Source: Streptomyces iconiensis
GTDB taxonomy: Bacteria > Actinomycetota > Actinomycetes > Streptomycetales > Streptomycetaceae
Reading direction: 5' to 3'
Length of the DNA: 64,000 bases
Assembly (NCBI RefSeq): GCF_028657195.3
Contig: NZ_JANCPR020000006.1
Coordinates: forward strand, 186,001-250,000
Both the position numbers and the translations under genes were made by a program. Shown here one piece after another: positions 16,948-25,258 of the stretch (positions are counted from its first letter, which is position 1; each line of letters opens with the position of its first letter). Under the pieces are notes generated by a model, which ran no database searches, was not told the origin of the DNA, and worked only from the letters and a program-made list of their open reading frames with translations.

Positions 16948-17724
16948 TCAGCCGGTCGCTGTGACGACGCCGTTCCGGTGGGCGAAGACGACGGCCTGGA
17001 CGCGGTCACGCAGGCCCAGCTTCGTCAGGATGCGGGACACGTACGTCTTCACCGTCTCGTGGCTGAGGACCAGCTGCGCCGCGATCTCGGCGTTGGACAG
17101 CCCGGCTGCGATCAGTTCCAGCACCTGGTACTCACGCGCGGTCAGGTCGGTGAGCGGTGTGTGTGCGTTTGTGCGGGGGTCGGTGCCTGGACGTATCCGG
17201 TCGGCGAAGCGGCCGATCAGCCTGCGCGTCACGGCGGGCGCCAGCAGCGAGTCCCCGGTGGCCACGGTGCGCACAGCGTTGATCAGGTCCGCCGGCGGTG
17301 CGTCCTTGAGCAGGAAACCGCTGGCTCCGGCGCGCAGGGCCTCGTACACGTACTCGTCGAGGTTGAAGGTGGTGACCACCAGCACCTTGATCGGTGCGCC
17401 GGCGTCCGGCCCTGCGAGCAGCCTGGTTGCCTCGATGCCGTCGAGTACGGGCATCTGGATGTCCATCACGACGACATCGGGGCGCAGCCGCACGGCCTGT
17501 TCGACGGCGGAACGGCCGTCACCGGCCTCCCCGGCGATCTCCACATCGGGCTGCGCGCCGAGGATGGTGACGTAGCCGGCCCGCACGAGCTGCTGGTCCT
17601 CGCAGATCAGCACGCGGATCGGGGTGGTGGGCCCGGTCGGGCCGCCGGTCCTGGCAGTGGGGGCGGTGGCGCCCGGCCTGCCCGTGGAGTCGTTACCCCC
17701 TGTGAAGCGGGTCGGATCGGTCAT
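16948..17724 (-). CDS. NarL/FixJ-type response regulator
   Basis: DNA-binding partner of the upstream histidine kinase (258 residues). Receiver domain: acidic pocket ICEDQQLVRAG, phosphoacceptor Asp in VVVMDIQMPVLDG, conserved Thr in VVTTFN and Lys in LLKDAPP. C-terminal LuxR-type helix-turn-helix: LTAREYQVLELIAAGLSNAEIA, then VKTYVSRILTKLGLRDRVQ. The first ~35 residues are a Thr/Gly/Pro-rich extension before the receiver. The start is ATG 17724, overlapping the kinase stop as ATGA, so the two genes are translationally coupled. An upstream in-frame start would lie inside the kinase gene and is rejected. Confidence 0.93.
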   Translation of the reverse strand: MTDPTRFTGGNDSTGRPGATAPTARTGGPTGPTTPIRVLICEDQQLVRAGYVTILGAQPDVEIAGEAGDGRSAVEQAVRLRPDVVVMDIQMPVLDGIEATRLLAGPDAGAPIKVLVVTTFNLDEYVYEALRAGASGFLLKDAPPADLINAVRTVATGDSLLAPAVTRRLIGRFADRIRPGTDPRTNAHTPLTDLTAREYQVLELIAAGLSNAEIAAQLVLSHETVKTYVSRILTKLGLRDRVQAVVFAHRNGVVTATG

Positions 17725-18998
17725 GCCGCACCCCGCACCGGAATACATGCTTCCACGGTGAATCCGCCTCCCTCGCGCCCGCCTGCCCGTAGTTCACCGC
17801 CGAGCAGGCCGACCCGCTCCTTGAGTCCGGTCAGGCCACGGCCCGGTGTCGTGGCGCCGACCTCGGGGCCCGCGGTGCGCACCTCGATCCCGACCGTGTC
17901 GGTGCTGTAGCGGACCAGGATCTCCGAGGGGCGACCCGGGGCGTGCTTACGTGCGTTGGTCAGCCCTTCCTGGGCGATGCGGTAGACGGCGAGTTCCACT
18001 CCGCCGTCCATCGGCCCCCGTTCGCCCTCTTGCGTCATCCGCACATCCTGACCCGCCCTGCGGGTTTCGTCGATCAGGTCGTCGAGCAGGCCGACCGCCG
18101 GGGTGCCGGGTGCGGGCGGCGAGTCGGACGCGTCCAGTACGTCGAGGAGGTGGCGCAGTTCGGTCAGTGCGCGGCGGCCGGTGTCGCTGACGGTGCCGAG
18201 TCCTTCCGTGACCCTCTCCGGGTGGTCCAGCAAGTACTGCGTCGCTTCGGCCTGTACGACCATCGCGGTCACATGGTGGGTCACCACGTCGTGCAACTCC
18301 CGTGCGATCCGGGCCCGTTCCCTGGAGACGGCCAGCCTCGCCTCGTAGCGGCGCCGTGCGGCCTCACCGGTCCGCCAGACGCGTATCCAGGCGCCCGCTC
18401 CCGCGAACCCGAGCAGGAAGAGGGAGAAGGCCGCGAAGTCCCAGGGCCCCTCCGGCGAGCCCAGAGCGGCGAGTACCGCCGACAGCGCCGCGTAGACCAC
18501 CGCGAACGCCGCTGCGCCGACGAGCCGGAAGCGGACCTGGTGTGCGCCGAGGCTGTAGAGCGCGAGGTACAGCCCGTAGCCGGCCACCGTGGGCGGGTAG
18601 CCGAGCGCCTGGTGTACGGCGAATGCCGCGGTGACGAGCGCCAGACAGAGCAGGGGCCGGCTGCGGCGCAGCAGCAGCGGAAGGCTCTGCGCGACGGTCA
18701 GCAGCACGCCAGGTGCGTCGAGGGCGCGTTCCGGCATGCTGCCGAGGACCACACCGGCGTCGGCGAGCTGGGGTACGAAGGCCAGCACGGTGACGCCGCC
18801 CGCCAGCACCCCGTCCTGGACGGTGGCCCGCCGGGAGTGCCAGCGCCCGACGAGCGCGCTCCACCGCGCCGTCTCTCCTGCCTGGTCGCCCTGCCCCGTC
18901 AGAGGCGGCCGTTCCGGTTGCTGCGTCTGTCGTGTCCGGTGCGGCTGTTCCGCCCGTTTCATCTCGTTCACCTGCGGCTGTTCCGTCCTGTCAGGCAT
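17721..18998 (-). CDS. Sensor histidine kinase (HisKA_3 type)
   Basis: Membrane sensor kinase of 425 residues. The N-terminal part has about five hydrophobic segments (from GVLAGGVTVLAFVPQLADAG to FSLFLLGFAGAGAWI), then a dimerisation/phosphoacceptor helix with the histidine in ARELHDVVTHHVTAMVVQAE. The ATPase domain has YRIAQEGLTNARKHAPG (N box) and GRGLTGLKERVGLLGGEL (G box). No extracytoplasmic sensor domain is present, so the signal is probably sensed in or near the membrane. It is co-transcribed with the response regulator through a four-base overlap. ATG 18998 is chosen because the hydrophobic domain begins some 60 residues later; no strong ribosome-binding site is seen, so the start is uncertain. 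Confidence 0.88.
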   Translation of the reverse strand: MPDRTEQPQVNEMKRAEQPHRTRQTQQPERPPLTGQGDQAGETARWSALVGRWHSRRATVQDGVLAGGVTVLAFVPQLADAGVVLGSMPERALDAPGVLLTVAQSLPLLLRRSRPLLCLALVTAAFAVHQALGYPPTVAGYGLYLALYSLGAHQVRFRLVGAAAFAVVYAALSAVLAALGSPEGPWDFAAFSLFLLGFAGAGAWIRVWRTGEAARRRYEARLAVSRERARIARELHDVVTHHVTAMVVQAEATQYLLDHPERVTEGLGTVSDTGRRALTELRHLLDVLDASDSPPAPGTPAVGLLDDLIDETRRAGQDVRMTQEGERGPMDGGVELAVYRIAQEGLTNARKHAPGRPSEILVRYSTDTVGIEVRTAGPEVGATTPGRGLTGLKERVGLLGGELRAGGREGGGFTVEACIPVRGAA

Positions 18999-19184
18999 GA
19001 GGGCGCGCGGGGGCCTGGTGTGCGCGGGGGCCTGGCGTGCGCGGGAGACGGTGTGCTCTTCAGGCCAGTATCTGTCCGCTACTGGTGCGAGTGTGCCCAA
19101 CACCGTCCGCGGTCCCGGCGGGGCGCCGGGCGTCCGGTGCAAGTGCCCGGCACAAGCGTCCCGAAGAAGCGTCTCCAGGAATGA

Positions 19185-20420
19185 GTGTTCCTCCCCATGC
19201 CCGTACGTCCGCCCACGCCCGTACGTCCGCGTATCACCGCCGCCCAGCGCCGCGACCGCCTCGCCGTACGGCACCGGCTCGTTCCGTACGCCAGGGGCCG
19301 TACGCCGGAGGAGGTCACGGACGCGGTGGTGGCCCTGCACGCGAGCGACCCGGCTTCCGTGCACCTCTCGGCTCTGGCGCGGCTGGCGGACCCGGGGTTC
19401 GCCGTGGACAAGGTGCTGGACGAGGCGCTGTACGAGGAAGCCTCGCTGGTACGCATGCACGGGATGCGGCGCACCCTCTTCGTGGTCACGGACCGGCTCG
19501 CTCCCGTGCTCCAGGCATCCACCATGCACAGGATCGCCGCGACCGAACGCCGTTCGCTGGACGCCTTCGTGGCCGGGGGCGGCCTCGGCGCCGGCCTGCT
19601 CGCCGGGGCGGAGCAGGCCGTGCGTGACGTTCTCGCCGAGCACGGCAGCCTCAGCGCTGCCCAACTCGGCGGGTACGTACCGGCGTTGCGCGAGTCGGTG
19701 GTCGTCGCGCCCGGCAAACCGTACGAGAGCAGGCAGACGGTCGGGCTCCATCTGCTGCGGGTGATGGCCATGGAGGGCACTCTCGTACGGGGCAGGCCGC
19801 TCGGTTCCTGGGTCTCGGGCCAGTACATGTGGGCCCTGGCGGAGCCGCACGGCCCGGCGGCCGAGGACGAGGCGCGCGCCGCACTGCTGCGTGAGTATCT
19901 CGCCGCCTTCGGTCCGGCCACCGAGGCCGACATCAAGTGGTGGACGGGCTGGCCCGTCACGGCCGTGCGCAAGGCGCTGTCCGCCGAGCGCGCCCAGCCC
20001 GTCGACCTGGACGACGGCGGCACGGGCTGGCTTCTGCCCGACGACGCCACAGCTCACGCCACAGCTCACGCCGGCGCCGCGCCCCGACCGGAGCCGTGGG
20101 CCGCGCTGTTGCCCTCCCTGGACCCCACCGCGATGGGCTGGAAGCAGCGTGACCACTACCTGCCGGCAGCGCACACGGCCGACCTCTTCGACCGCACCGG
20201 CAACATCGGCCCCACCGTGTGGTGGAACGGCCGCATCGTCGGTTCCTGGACCGTCCTCCCCGACGGCCGTGTCAGATGGGGCGTGCTGGAGGATGTCGGA
20301 CGCGACGGCACGGCCGCGATCGAGAGCGAGGCGGCCCGCCTCCAGGATCTCCTCGCCGGCGCCCGCTTCACCCCCCGCTTCCCCACCCCTCTCGAACGCC
20401 GCCTCGCCACCGCTTCCTGA
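19185..20420 (+). CDS. AlkZ/YcaQ-like winged-helix protein (HTH_42 family)
   Basis: Member of the winged-helix family containing the interstrand-crosslink glycosylases AlkZ and YcaQ (411 residues). N-terminal segment: RDRLAVRHRLVP, then DAVVALHASDPASVHLSALAR; core: YVPALRESVVV and EYLAAFGPATEADIKWWTGW; C-terminal: LPSLDPTAMGWKQRDHYL followed by GNIGPTVWWNGRIVGSW. The WKQRDHYL segment sits where characterised glycosylases carry their catalytic QxQ-type motif, so activity is plausible but not assured. GTG 19185 is chosen because AGGA lies four bases upstream; an ATG four codons later is an alternative. It is divergent from the kinase gene; the 186 bp between contains a short repeated GC-rich motif. 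Confidence 0.75.
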   Translation: MFLPMPVRPPTPVRPRITAAQRRDRLAVRHRLVPYARGRTPEEVTDAVVALHASDPASVHLSALARLADPGFAVDKVLDEALYEEASLVRMHGMRRTLFVVTDRLAPVLQASTMHRIAATERRSLDAFVAGGGLGAGLLAGAEQAVRDVLAEHGSLSAAQLGGYVPALRESVVVAPGKPYESRQTVGLHLLRVMAMEGTLVRGRPLGSWVSGQYMWALAEPHGPAAEDEARAALLREYLAAFGPATEADIKWWTGWPVTAVRKALSAERAQPVDLDDGGTGWLLPDDATAHATAHAGAAPRPEPWAALLPSLDPTAMGWKQRDHYLPAAHTADLFDRTGNIGPTVWWNGRIVGSWTVLPDGRVRWGVLEDVGRDGTAAIESEAARLQDLLAGARFTPRFPTPLERRLATAS

Positions 20421-20492
20421 ACCCCGGCAAACCCGGTCAGTAACCGTTCCCGGCCGCAGCGTGACGCCTTCGCCGGCCGGGGCGGGCCGGGC

Positions 20493-20523
20493 CTGACGGG
20501 TGGTCCAGAGGGCTGGTTAGACT
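20493..20523 (+). promoter_or_regulatory. Candidate promoter of the manganese riboswitch transcript
   Basis: CTGACG at 20493-20498 and TAGACT at 20518-20523 are separated by 19 bp. The -10 matches the actinobacterial TAGxxT consensus, and transcription would begin about 8 bases before the riboswitch P1 stem. Placement relative to the aptamer is the main support. Confidence 0.5.
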
Positions 20524-20531
20524 GGTTCGAG

Positions 20532-20644
20532 CGAAGGGGAGTAGTCCCGAGATACCGGTGGGTCGACATACTGGTGCGTCCGTGCAGCGGACGGACCCGG
20601 CTACCGGGCCTCCGTACCTGGTGCGGCGGTGGACGAGACCTTCG
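20532..20644 (+). promoter_or_regulatory. yybP-ykoY manganese riboswitch
   Basis: The leader carries the hallmark conserved elements in the right order: GGGGAGTAG just inside the first stem (20536 on), the loop sequence GTCGACATACTGG (20562 on), a variable GC-rich arm, and GACGAGACC at 20632-20640. The ends close a P1 stem, CGAAGG with CCTTCG. This family binds Mn2+ and typically controls Mn exporters, including UPF0016/TMEM165 proteins, which is exactly the downstream gene. Reading is by eye; a covariance-model search would confirm it. Confidence 0.85.
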
Positions 20645-20657
20645 GCCATGGCATGAC

Positions 20658-20679
20658 GACGCCGGCAGCTGCCGGCGTC
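20658..20679 (+). promoter_or_regulatory. Perfect palindrome, probable riboswitch expression platform
   Basis: An 11-bp perfect inverted repeat (GACGCCGGCAG and its complement, no spacer) lies 14 bases after the aptamer and about 100 bases before the start codon. It lacks a U-tract, so it may act as a terminator-like hairpin, a Rho-associated structure or part of an anti-terminator switch. Confidence 0.45.
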
Positions 20680-20775
20680 ACCCGTCGTGCCGGGTCGAGC
20701 GGTCCTCCCGTCGCGCCGAGCAGGGCGTTCTCGTGAAGGTCCGGGGACCCGGCCCTCAGCAGAAAGCCTCTTCGT

Positions 20776-21369
20776 ATGTCTCTCGATCCTGTCGCGATCG
20801 CCACCGCCTTCGGGCTGATCTTCCTCGCGGAGCTGCCGGACAAGACGATGTTCGCCTCCCTGGCGATGGGGACGCGGATGCGGCCCCTCTATGTCTGGTT
20901 CGGCACCTCTACGGCGTTTCTCGTGCACGTCGCCATCGCGGTCGGCGCCGGCAGCCTCATCGGGCTGCTGCCGAACATGGCGGTGAAGCTGGTGTCGGCG
21001 GCGCTGTTCGCCTTTGGTGCCTTTGTGCTGCTGCGTGCCGGCGGCGACGGTGAGGGGGAGGAGGGGGCCGACGGGGCAGGCCGGGCCGTGACCGGGTTCT
21101 GGCCCGTCTACACCACCGCCTTCATGGCCGTGTTCATCAGCGAGTGGGGCGATCTGACGCAGATCACCACGGCGAACCTCGCCGCAACCAACGGCCTCGC
21201 CGCCACCGCGATCGGCGCCGCGGCGGCGCTGATGTCCGTATCGGCGCTGGCGCTGCTGGTGGGACGGTTCATCGCGAAGCGCGTTCCGCTCAAGACGGTG
21301 CAGCGCATCGGCGGGGCCTGCATGGCGGGGCTCGCGATCTGGTCGCTGGTCGAGGCGTTCACGGGCTGA
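20776..21369 (+). CDS. TMEM165/GDT1 (UPF0016) family manganese exporter
   Basis: 197-residue membrane protein with the two signature motifs of the family: ExxDK as FLAELPDKTMFASLAMG in the first helix and ExxD as FISEWGDLTQITTANLA in the second half. Each half has three hydrophobic helices, separated by an acidic loop (GGDGEGEEGADG). Family members exchange Mn2+ or Ca2+ for protons; bacterial ones mainly export manganese. The upstream yybP-ykoY riboswitch strongly supports Mn2+ efflux with synthesis turned on when Mn2+ is high. ATG 20776 is preceded by a weak AGAAAG element. Monocistronic; the LysR gene begins 105 bp later. Confidence 0.9.
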   Translation: MSLDPVAIATAFGLIFLAELPDKTMFASLAMGTRMRPLYVWFGTSTAFLVHVAIAVGAGSLIGLLPNMAVKLVSAALFAFGAFVLLRAGGDGEGEEGADGAGRAVTGFWPVYTTAFMAVFISEWGDLTQITTANLAATNGLAATAIGAAAALMSVSALALLVGRFIAKRVPLKTVQRIGGACMAGLAIWSLVEAFTG

Positions 21370-21473
21370 GGTCCTACGGGCGCGCCGCCGGGCGTCCATG
21401 GTGTGCAGCGACGTTGGGTTTTGGGGGCTCCTGTCCCTTGCGGGGGGTGGGGGGTCGGCTCAAGCTGTGCCGC

Positions 21474-22433
21474 ATGGATCTGGAGCTGCGCCACCTGAAG
21501 GTCATCTGGGCCATAGCCGAGGCGGGCAGCCTCACCAGGGCAGCTACGGGACTGGGGCTGGCTCAGCCGGCGCTCAGCGCGCAGTTGAAGAGAATGGAGC
21601 GCTCGCTCGGCGGCGAGCTGTTCGTACGGGGGCGCAACGGTGTGCGTCCCACGGCGCTGGGCGAACTCGTGCTCGACAGGGCGCGGGTGCTGGTGCCGGC
21701 CGTCACCGAACTCCAGGAGGAGGCACGGCGGTTCAGCCAGGAACGTACGGAGCGTACGGGCCTGCCGCGCTTCCGGCTCGGGGGCACGCACGGGCCGCTC
21801 CTGGGCGGCCTGGTCGACCGGCTGGCGACGGCGCACCCGAGCGCGCCGGTGACGACATACACCTCGTGGTCGGCCCGCGAGCTGGCAGGGCTGCTGATCG
21901 AGGGGCGTATCGACTACGCGCTGACGGGGGTGTGCGGCGAGAGCCATCCGCCCGCCTCGGGGCGGCTGGTGTGGCGGGAGGTGGCCACCGACCCCGTGTT
22001 CGTGATGCTGCGCGACGGCCATCCCCTCGCGGGGCGCGACGAGGTGCCGTTGGGCGAGCTGGCCGCCGAGCGGTGGGCGAACGTGCCGGGGGACGGCTGC
22101 TTCGCGGAGTGCTTCGCCGCCGCGTGCGCCCGGGTGGGGTTCACACCGGACGCGGTGTACGAGACGGACACGGCCTCGTGCGTACACCTGGTGCAGGTGG
22201 GGCGGGCCGTCGGGCTGTGCAGGGCGACGTTCCCGCCGACGACGGGTGTGGTGACGCTGCCGATCAGCGGTTCGCCGCTGATATGGCGGCATGTCATCGG
22301 TTGGTACCCGGATTCGCCCGCCGCGAGCGAGGGCGGTACGGCGCTGGCGCACGCCCGCGCGGTGCATGACCAGGCAGCGGAGGCGAGTCCGAGCTACGCG
22401 CGGTGGAGGCGGGCGCATCCGGGGGAGCCATGA
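21474..22433 (+). CDS. LysR-family transcriptional regulator
   Basis: 319-residue regulator. The N-terminal winged helix is diagnostic: MDLELRHLKVIWAIAEAGSL, then TRAATGLGLAQPALSAQLKRMER, LGGELFVR and PTALGELVLDRARVLV. The C-terminal periplasmic-binding-like effector domain spans about residues 90-300. Start ATG 21474 fits the usual LysR N-terminus; the frame is open further upstream but only over the preceding gene. It is 99 bp before the protease gene on the same strand, so regulation of that protease is possible, although LysR genes usually control a divergent neighbour and none exists here. Effector unknown. Confidence 0.92.
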   Translation: MDLELRHLKVIWAIAEAGSLTRAATGLGLAQPALSAQLKRMERSLGGELFVRGRNGVRPTALGELVLDRARVLVPAVTELQEEARRFSQERTERTGLPRFRLGGTHGPLLGGLVDRLATAHPSAPVTTYTSWSARELAGLLIEGRIDYALTGVCGESHPPASGRLVWREVATDPVFVMLRDGHPLAGRDEVPLGELAAERWANVPGDGCFAECFAAACARVGFTPDAVYETDTASCVHLVQVGRAVGLCRATFPPTTGVVTLPISGSPLIWRHVIGWYPDSPAASEGGTALAHARAVHDQAAEASPSYARWRRAHPGEP

Positions 22434-22532
22434 GACCCATAACACGGTGGGAGGGGGCAGGTTGGGAGGTCCAGACCTGTCGTGTACGCGGCTACGGTTT
22501 CGCCAACCCCCGACGAAGCCAAGGAGAACTCC

Positions 22533-23927
22533 ATGGCAAGCCCCGTGAAGAGTTCCATCCTCCGCAGACGTGCCACAGCGGCAGCGGCGGCCACCCTCGC
22601 CGCCGGCGCACTCGTACTGGCCGGGATCACCAGCTCGGCCTCAGCGGGACCAGGCACCCCCGACCGCGACACCCGCGCACAGTCCGGCTCCTCCGACCTC
22701 TCCCCCGGCCTGCTGAAGGCCATGAGCAAGGACCTGGGCATCACAAAGGCGCAGGCCAAGACCCGTGTAGGCAACGAGTCCTCCGCCTCGGAGACGGCCG
22801 AGCGGCTCCGCTCCTCGCTCGGCGCCAGCTATGCGGGCGCCCATGTCACCGGCCCCACGGCCGACCGCCTGGTCGTCGCGACGACCCAGGCGAAGGAGAC
22901 CGCACTCATCGAGGCCGCGGGCGCGACGGCGCGCGTGGTGAAGCACAGCCTGGACCAACTGGACGGAGTCAAGAAGTCGCTCGACCGTACGGCCAAGAGC
23001 ACGGCGCCCAAGGGCGTACCCGTCTGGTACGTCGATGTGAAGGGGAACCGCGTGGTCGTGGAGGCGGCCCGTACCGCTTCGGCGCACGCCTTCCTCGACC
23101 GGGCGGGGGTGGACCGCTCCGAGGTGACGGTCCGTCACTCCGACGCGAAACCGCGGACGTTCGCCGATCTGCGCGGCGGCGACGCGTACTACATGGGTGG
23201 CGGCCGGTGTTCCATCGGCTTCTCCGTGACGCGGGGCGGCAGCCAGGCCGGCTTTGTGACGGCGGGCCACTGCGGCACACCGGGCACGAGCACGACCGGC
23301 TACAACCAGCAGGCGCAGGGCAGCTTCCAGGGCTCCACCTTCCCCGGCCGTGACTACGCGTGGGTCGCGACCAACAGCAACTGGACGGCGCGCCCGCTGG
23401 TCAACGGCTATGGCAACGGCGATGTGACGGTGACGGGTTCGACGGAGGCCGTCGAGCAGTCGTCCATATGCCGTTCCGGCTCGACGACGGGCTGGCACTG
23501 CGGCATCGTGCAGCAGCGCAACACCAGCGTCTCGTACCCGCAGGGCACGGTCTCCGGTGTGACCCGCACCAACGTCTGCGCCGAACCGGGCGACTCCGGC
23601 GGCTCGTTCATCTCCGGCAGCCAGGCGCAGGGCATGACATCCGGCGGCTCGGGCAACTGCCGCCAGGGTGGTACGACCTTCTTCCAGCCGGTCAACCCCG
23701 CGCTCTCCGTGTACGGGCTGACGCTCGTGACCAGGGACGGCGGTCCGACCGATCCGCCCACCGACCCGCCCACCGATCCGCCCGTGGGCACCTGGTCCGT
23801 GGGCAAGAGCTACAAGGCGGGCGACACGGCGACGCACGGCGGCAACTCCTACCGCTGCCTCCAGGCGCACACCGCACAGCAGGGCTGGGAGCCGCCGAAC
23901 ACCCCCGCACTGTGGGCGCGTTCCTAG
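22533..23927 (+). CDS. Secreted streptogrisin-like S1 protease with chitin-binding module
   Basis: Extracellular chymotrypsin-fold protease of 464 residues. A Tat/Sec-type signal (RRRATAAAAATLAAGALVLAGITSSASA) is followed by an alpha-lytic-protease-type propeptide needed for folding. The mature domain starts near GGDAYYMGGGRCSIG. The catalytic triad is His246 (TAGHCG), Asp274 (GRDYAWV) and Ser355 (EPGDSGGS). Six cysteines fit the usual disulfides. A Thr-Asp-Pro-Pro linker (about 405-420) connects to a C-terminal chitin-binding module of the CBM5/12 type (WSVGKSYKAGDTATHGGNSYRCLQ...WEP...LW). This resembles streptogrisin C-type proteases that target chitin-bound protein. ATG 22533 has a perfect AAGGAG six bases upstream. 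A terminator follows at 24006. Confidence 0.95.
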   Translation: MASPVKSSILRRRATAAAAATLAAGALVLAGITSSASAGPGTPDRDTRAQSGSSDLSPGLLKAMSKDLGITKAQAKTRVGNESSASETAERLRSSLGASYAGAHVTGPTADRLVVATTQAKETALIEAAGATARVVKHSLDQLDGVKKSLDRTAKSTAPKGVPVWYVDVKGNRVVVEAARTASAHAFLDRAGVDRSEVTVRHSDAKPRTFADLRGGDAYYMGGGRCSIGFSVTRGGSQAGFVTAGHCGTPGTSTTGYNQQAQGSFQGSTFPGRDYAWVATNSNWTARPLVNGYGNGDVTVTGSTEAVEQSSICRSGSTTGWHCGIVQQRNTSVSYPQGTVSGVTRTNVCAEPGDSGGSFISGSQAQGMTSGGSGNCRQGGTTFFQPVNPALSVYGLTLVTRDGGPTDPPTDPPTDPPVGTWSVGKSYKAGDTATHGGNSYRCLQAHTAQQGWEPPNTPALWARS

Positions 23928-24005
23928 TCCAGGAGACGACGCACCGCAGGTGCACTGCCCTCTGGTCGGCGCACGCACAAGCCACCCCGGTGGGGGGTAG
24001 TGGAA

Positions 24006-24036
24006 GGGGCGCCCCGGGCCTGTCCCGGGGCGCCCC
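24006..24036. terminator. Bidirectional hairpin between protease and sigma factor genes
   Basis: A perfect 13-bp GC stem (GGGGCGCCCCGGG, 24006-24018, with its complement at 24024-24036) and a five-base loop. It sits between convergent genes. There is no T-run, as is common in Streptomyces. Confidence 0.75.
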
Positions 24037-24100
24037 CGCGTGCGTGTGACGGGCCCGCCTGCTCGCCCTCGCCTCTGCGTGCTTGCTCGCCGGCCCGCGT

Positions 24101-24979
24101 TCATGGCACGTCCGACAGGTGGTTCAGACGGGCCAGGCGGTCGGGGTCGGCGAGGATGTTCAGCTCGGTGATGCCGTGCGGTCCGACGGTGAAGTCCATG
24201 ACGGACATGGCCCGTCCCGCCACGACGGTGAGCACCCCCGGCACCCCGTTGACCAGCGCGGGACGCGCGTGTACTGCCATGCGCTGGAAGGAGAACGCCT
24301 GATTCGCCACCGCACGCGCTCCCCTGATGAGGCAGGAGGAGTCGGCGGCCCCGGTGTCGGCGCGGAGCGTGACCTCCGGGTCGAGCAGCCCGAGCAGTGC
24401 CTCGAAGTCGCCGGAGCGCGAGGCCGCGAGAAAGGCGTCGACCACCCGGCGCTGCCGGTCGGGGTCGGGCATCGTGCCCACGCCCCGCACCCGCCGTCTG
24501 GCCCTGCTGGCGAGCTGGCGGGTCGCGGCAGGGGTGCGGCCGAGCATCGGCGCGATGTCGTCGAACGGTACGGCGAAGGTGTCGTGCAGCACGAAGGCGA
24601 GGCGCTCGGCGGGTGTGAGCGTCTCCAGCACGACGAGCAGCGCGAGCCCGACCGAGTCGGCCAGCAGCGCCTGCTCCTCGGGGTCGGAGTCCTCCAGCGC
24701 GCCGACCAGCGGGTCCGGCACATGCGTACGGGTCTCCAGCGGCTCCTCGGCGCGGGAGGCACGCGAGCGCAGCAGGTCGAGGCAGACGCGGCTGAGGACC
24801 GTCGTCAGCCAGCCGCCCAGGTTCTCCACCTCGTCGGCGTCGCTGCGGCCGAGCCGTATCCAGGTCTCCTGGACCGCGTCCTCGGCCTCGCTGACGGAGC
24901 CCAGCATGCGGTAGGCCACGCCGCGCAGCCGGCCCCTGTGCTCCTCGAACCGGCCCGCTAGGAAGTCGTGTGGGTCCAT
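24101..24979 (-). CDS. ECF41-like sigma factor with SnoaL-type C-terminal domain
   Basis: RNA polymerase sigma factor of 292 residues. Sigma-2: FEEHRGRLRGVAYRMLGSVSEAEDAVQETWIRL. Sigma-4: LETLTPAERLAFVLHDTFAVPFDDIAPMLGRTPAATRQLASRARRRV. About 120 further residues (from RQRRVVDAFLAASRSGDFEALLGLLDPEVTL to ILADPDRLARL) form an NTF2/SnoaL-like domain. In ECF41 factors this domain replaces a separate anti-sigma factor and regulates activity in cis. ECF41 genes normally neighbour a carboxymuconolactone decarboxylase or oxidoreductase target gene, which is absent here. ATG 24979 has GGAGAAGG upstream. Target promoters and signal are unknown. Confidence 0.88.
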   Translation of the reverse strand: MDPHDFLAGRFEEHRGRLRGVAYRMLGSVSEAEDAVQETWIRLGRSDADEVENLGGWLTTVLSRVCLDLLRSRASRAEEPLETRTHVPDPLVGALEDSDPEEQALLADSVGLALLVVLETLTPAERLAFVLHDTFAVPFDDIAPMLGRTPAATRQLASRARRRVRGVGTMPDPDRQRRVVDAFLAASRSGDFEALLGLLDPEVTLRADTGAADSSCLIRGARAVANQAFSFQRMAVHARPALVNGVPGVLTVVAGRAMSVMDFTVGPHGITELNILADPDRLARLNHLSDVP

Positions 24980-25064
24980 CGGTCACCTTCTCCGTTCGCC
25001 GTCCGTCACTGAAATGACGCGTGGGACGCGAGGAATGTGACACAGAGGGCGTGCGTTGCGGTGC

Positions 25065-25149
25065 GCCGTGCCTGTGCCTGTGCCTGCCCGTGCCCGTGCC
25101 CGTGCCTGTGCCCGTGCCCGTGCCTGTGCTCGTGCCTGCGTGTGCCCGG
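25065..25149 (+). repeat. Degenerate hexanucleotide repeat (cccgtg/cctgtg)
   Basis: About 13 head-to-tail copies of the hexamer CCYGTG run through the upstream region of the FUSC gene. Translation in the FUSC frame gives a Cys-Pro/Cys-Ala-rich run that looks nothing like a protein, so this is treated as non-coding microsatellite DNA. Confidence 0.8.
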
Positions 25150-25225
25150 GTGCGGCGGCGTGCGGTGGCAGGTTGCAGGTGGCGGGGTGCTTCGGGGGTT
25201 GCGGCGTGCGCTTCGGGAGGGAAAG

Positions 25226-25237
25226 TTCACGCGTGAA
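25226..25237. promoter_or_regulatory. Candidate operator TTCACGCGTGAA
   Basis: A perfect 12-bp palindrome 22 bp before the FUSC start, in the promoter position. The downstream MarR gene in the same transcription unit is an obvious candidate ligand-responsive repressor. Binding is inferred, not shown. Confidence 0.4.
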
Positions 25238-25258
25238 ACATCTGTTAACCTTTTACGA

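Noticed and set aside
25037..25258. Cys/Pro-rich N-terminus for the FUSC protein
   Set aside because: It is translation of the CCYGTG microsatellite; GTG 25259 gives a normal transporter N-terminus.
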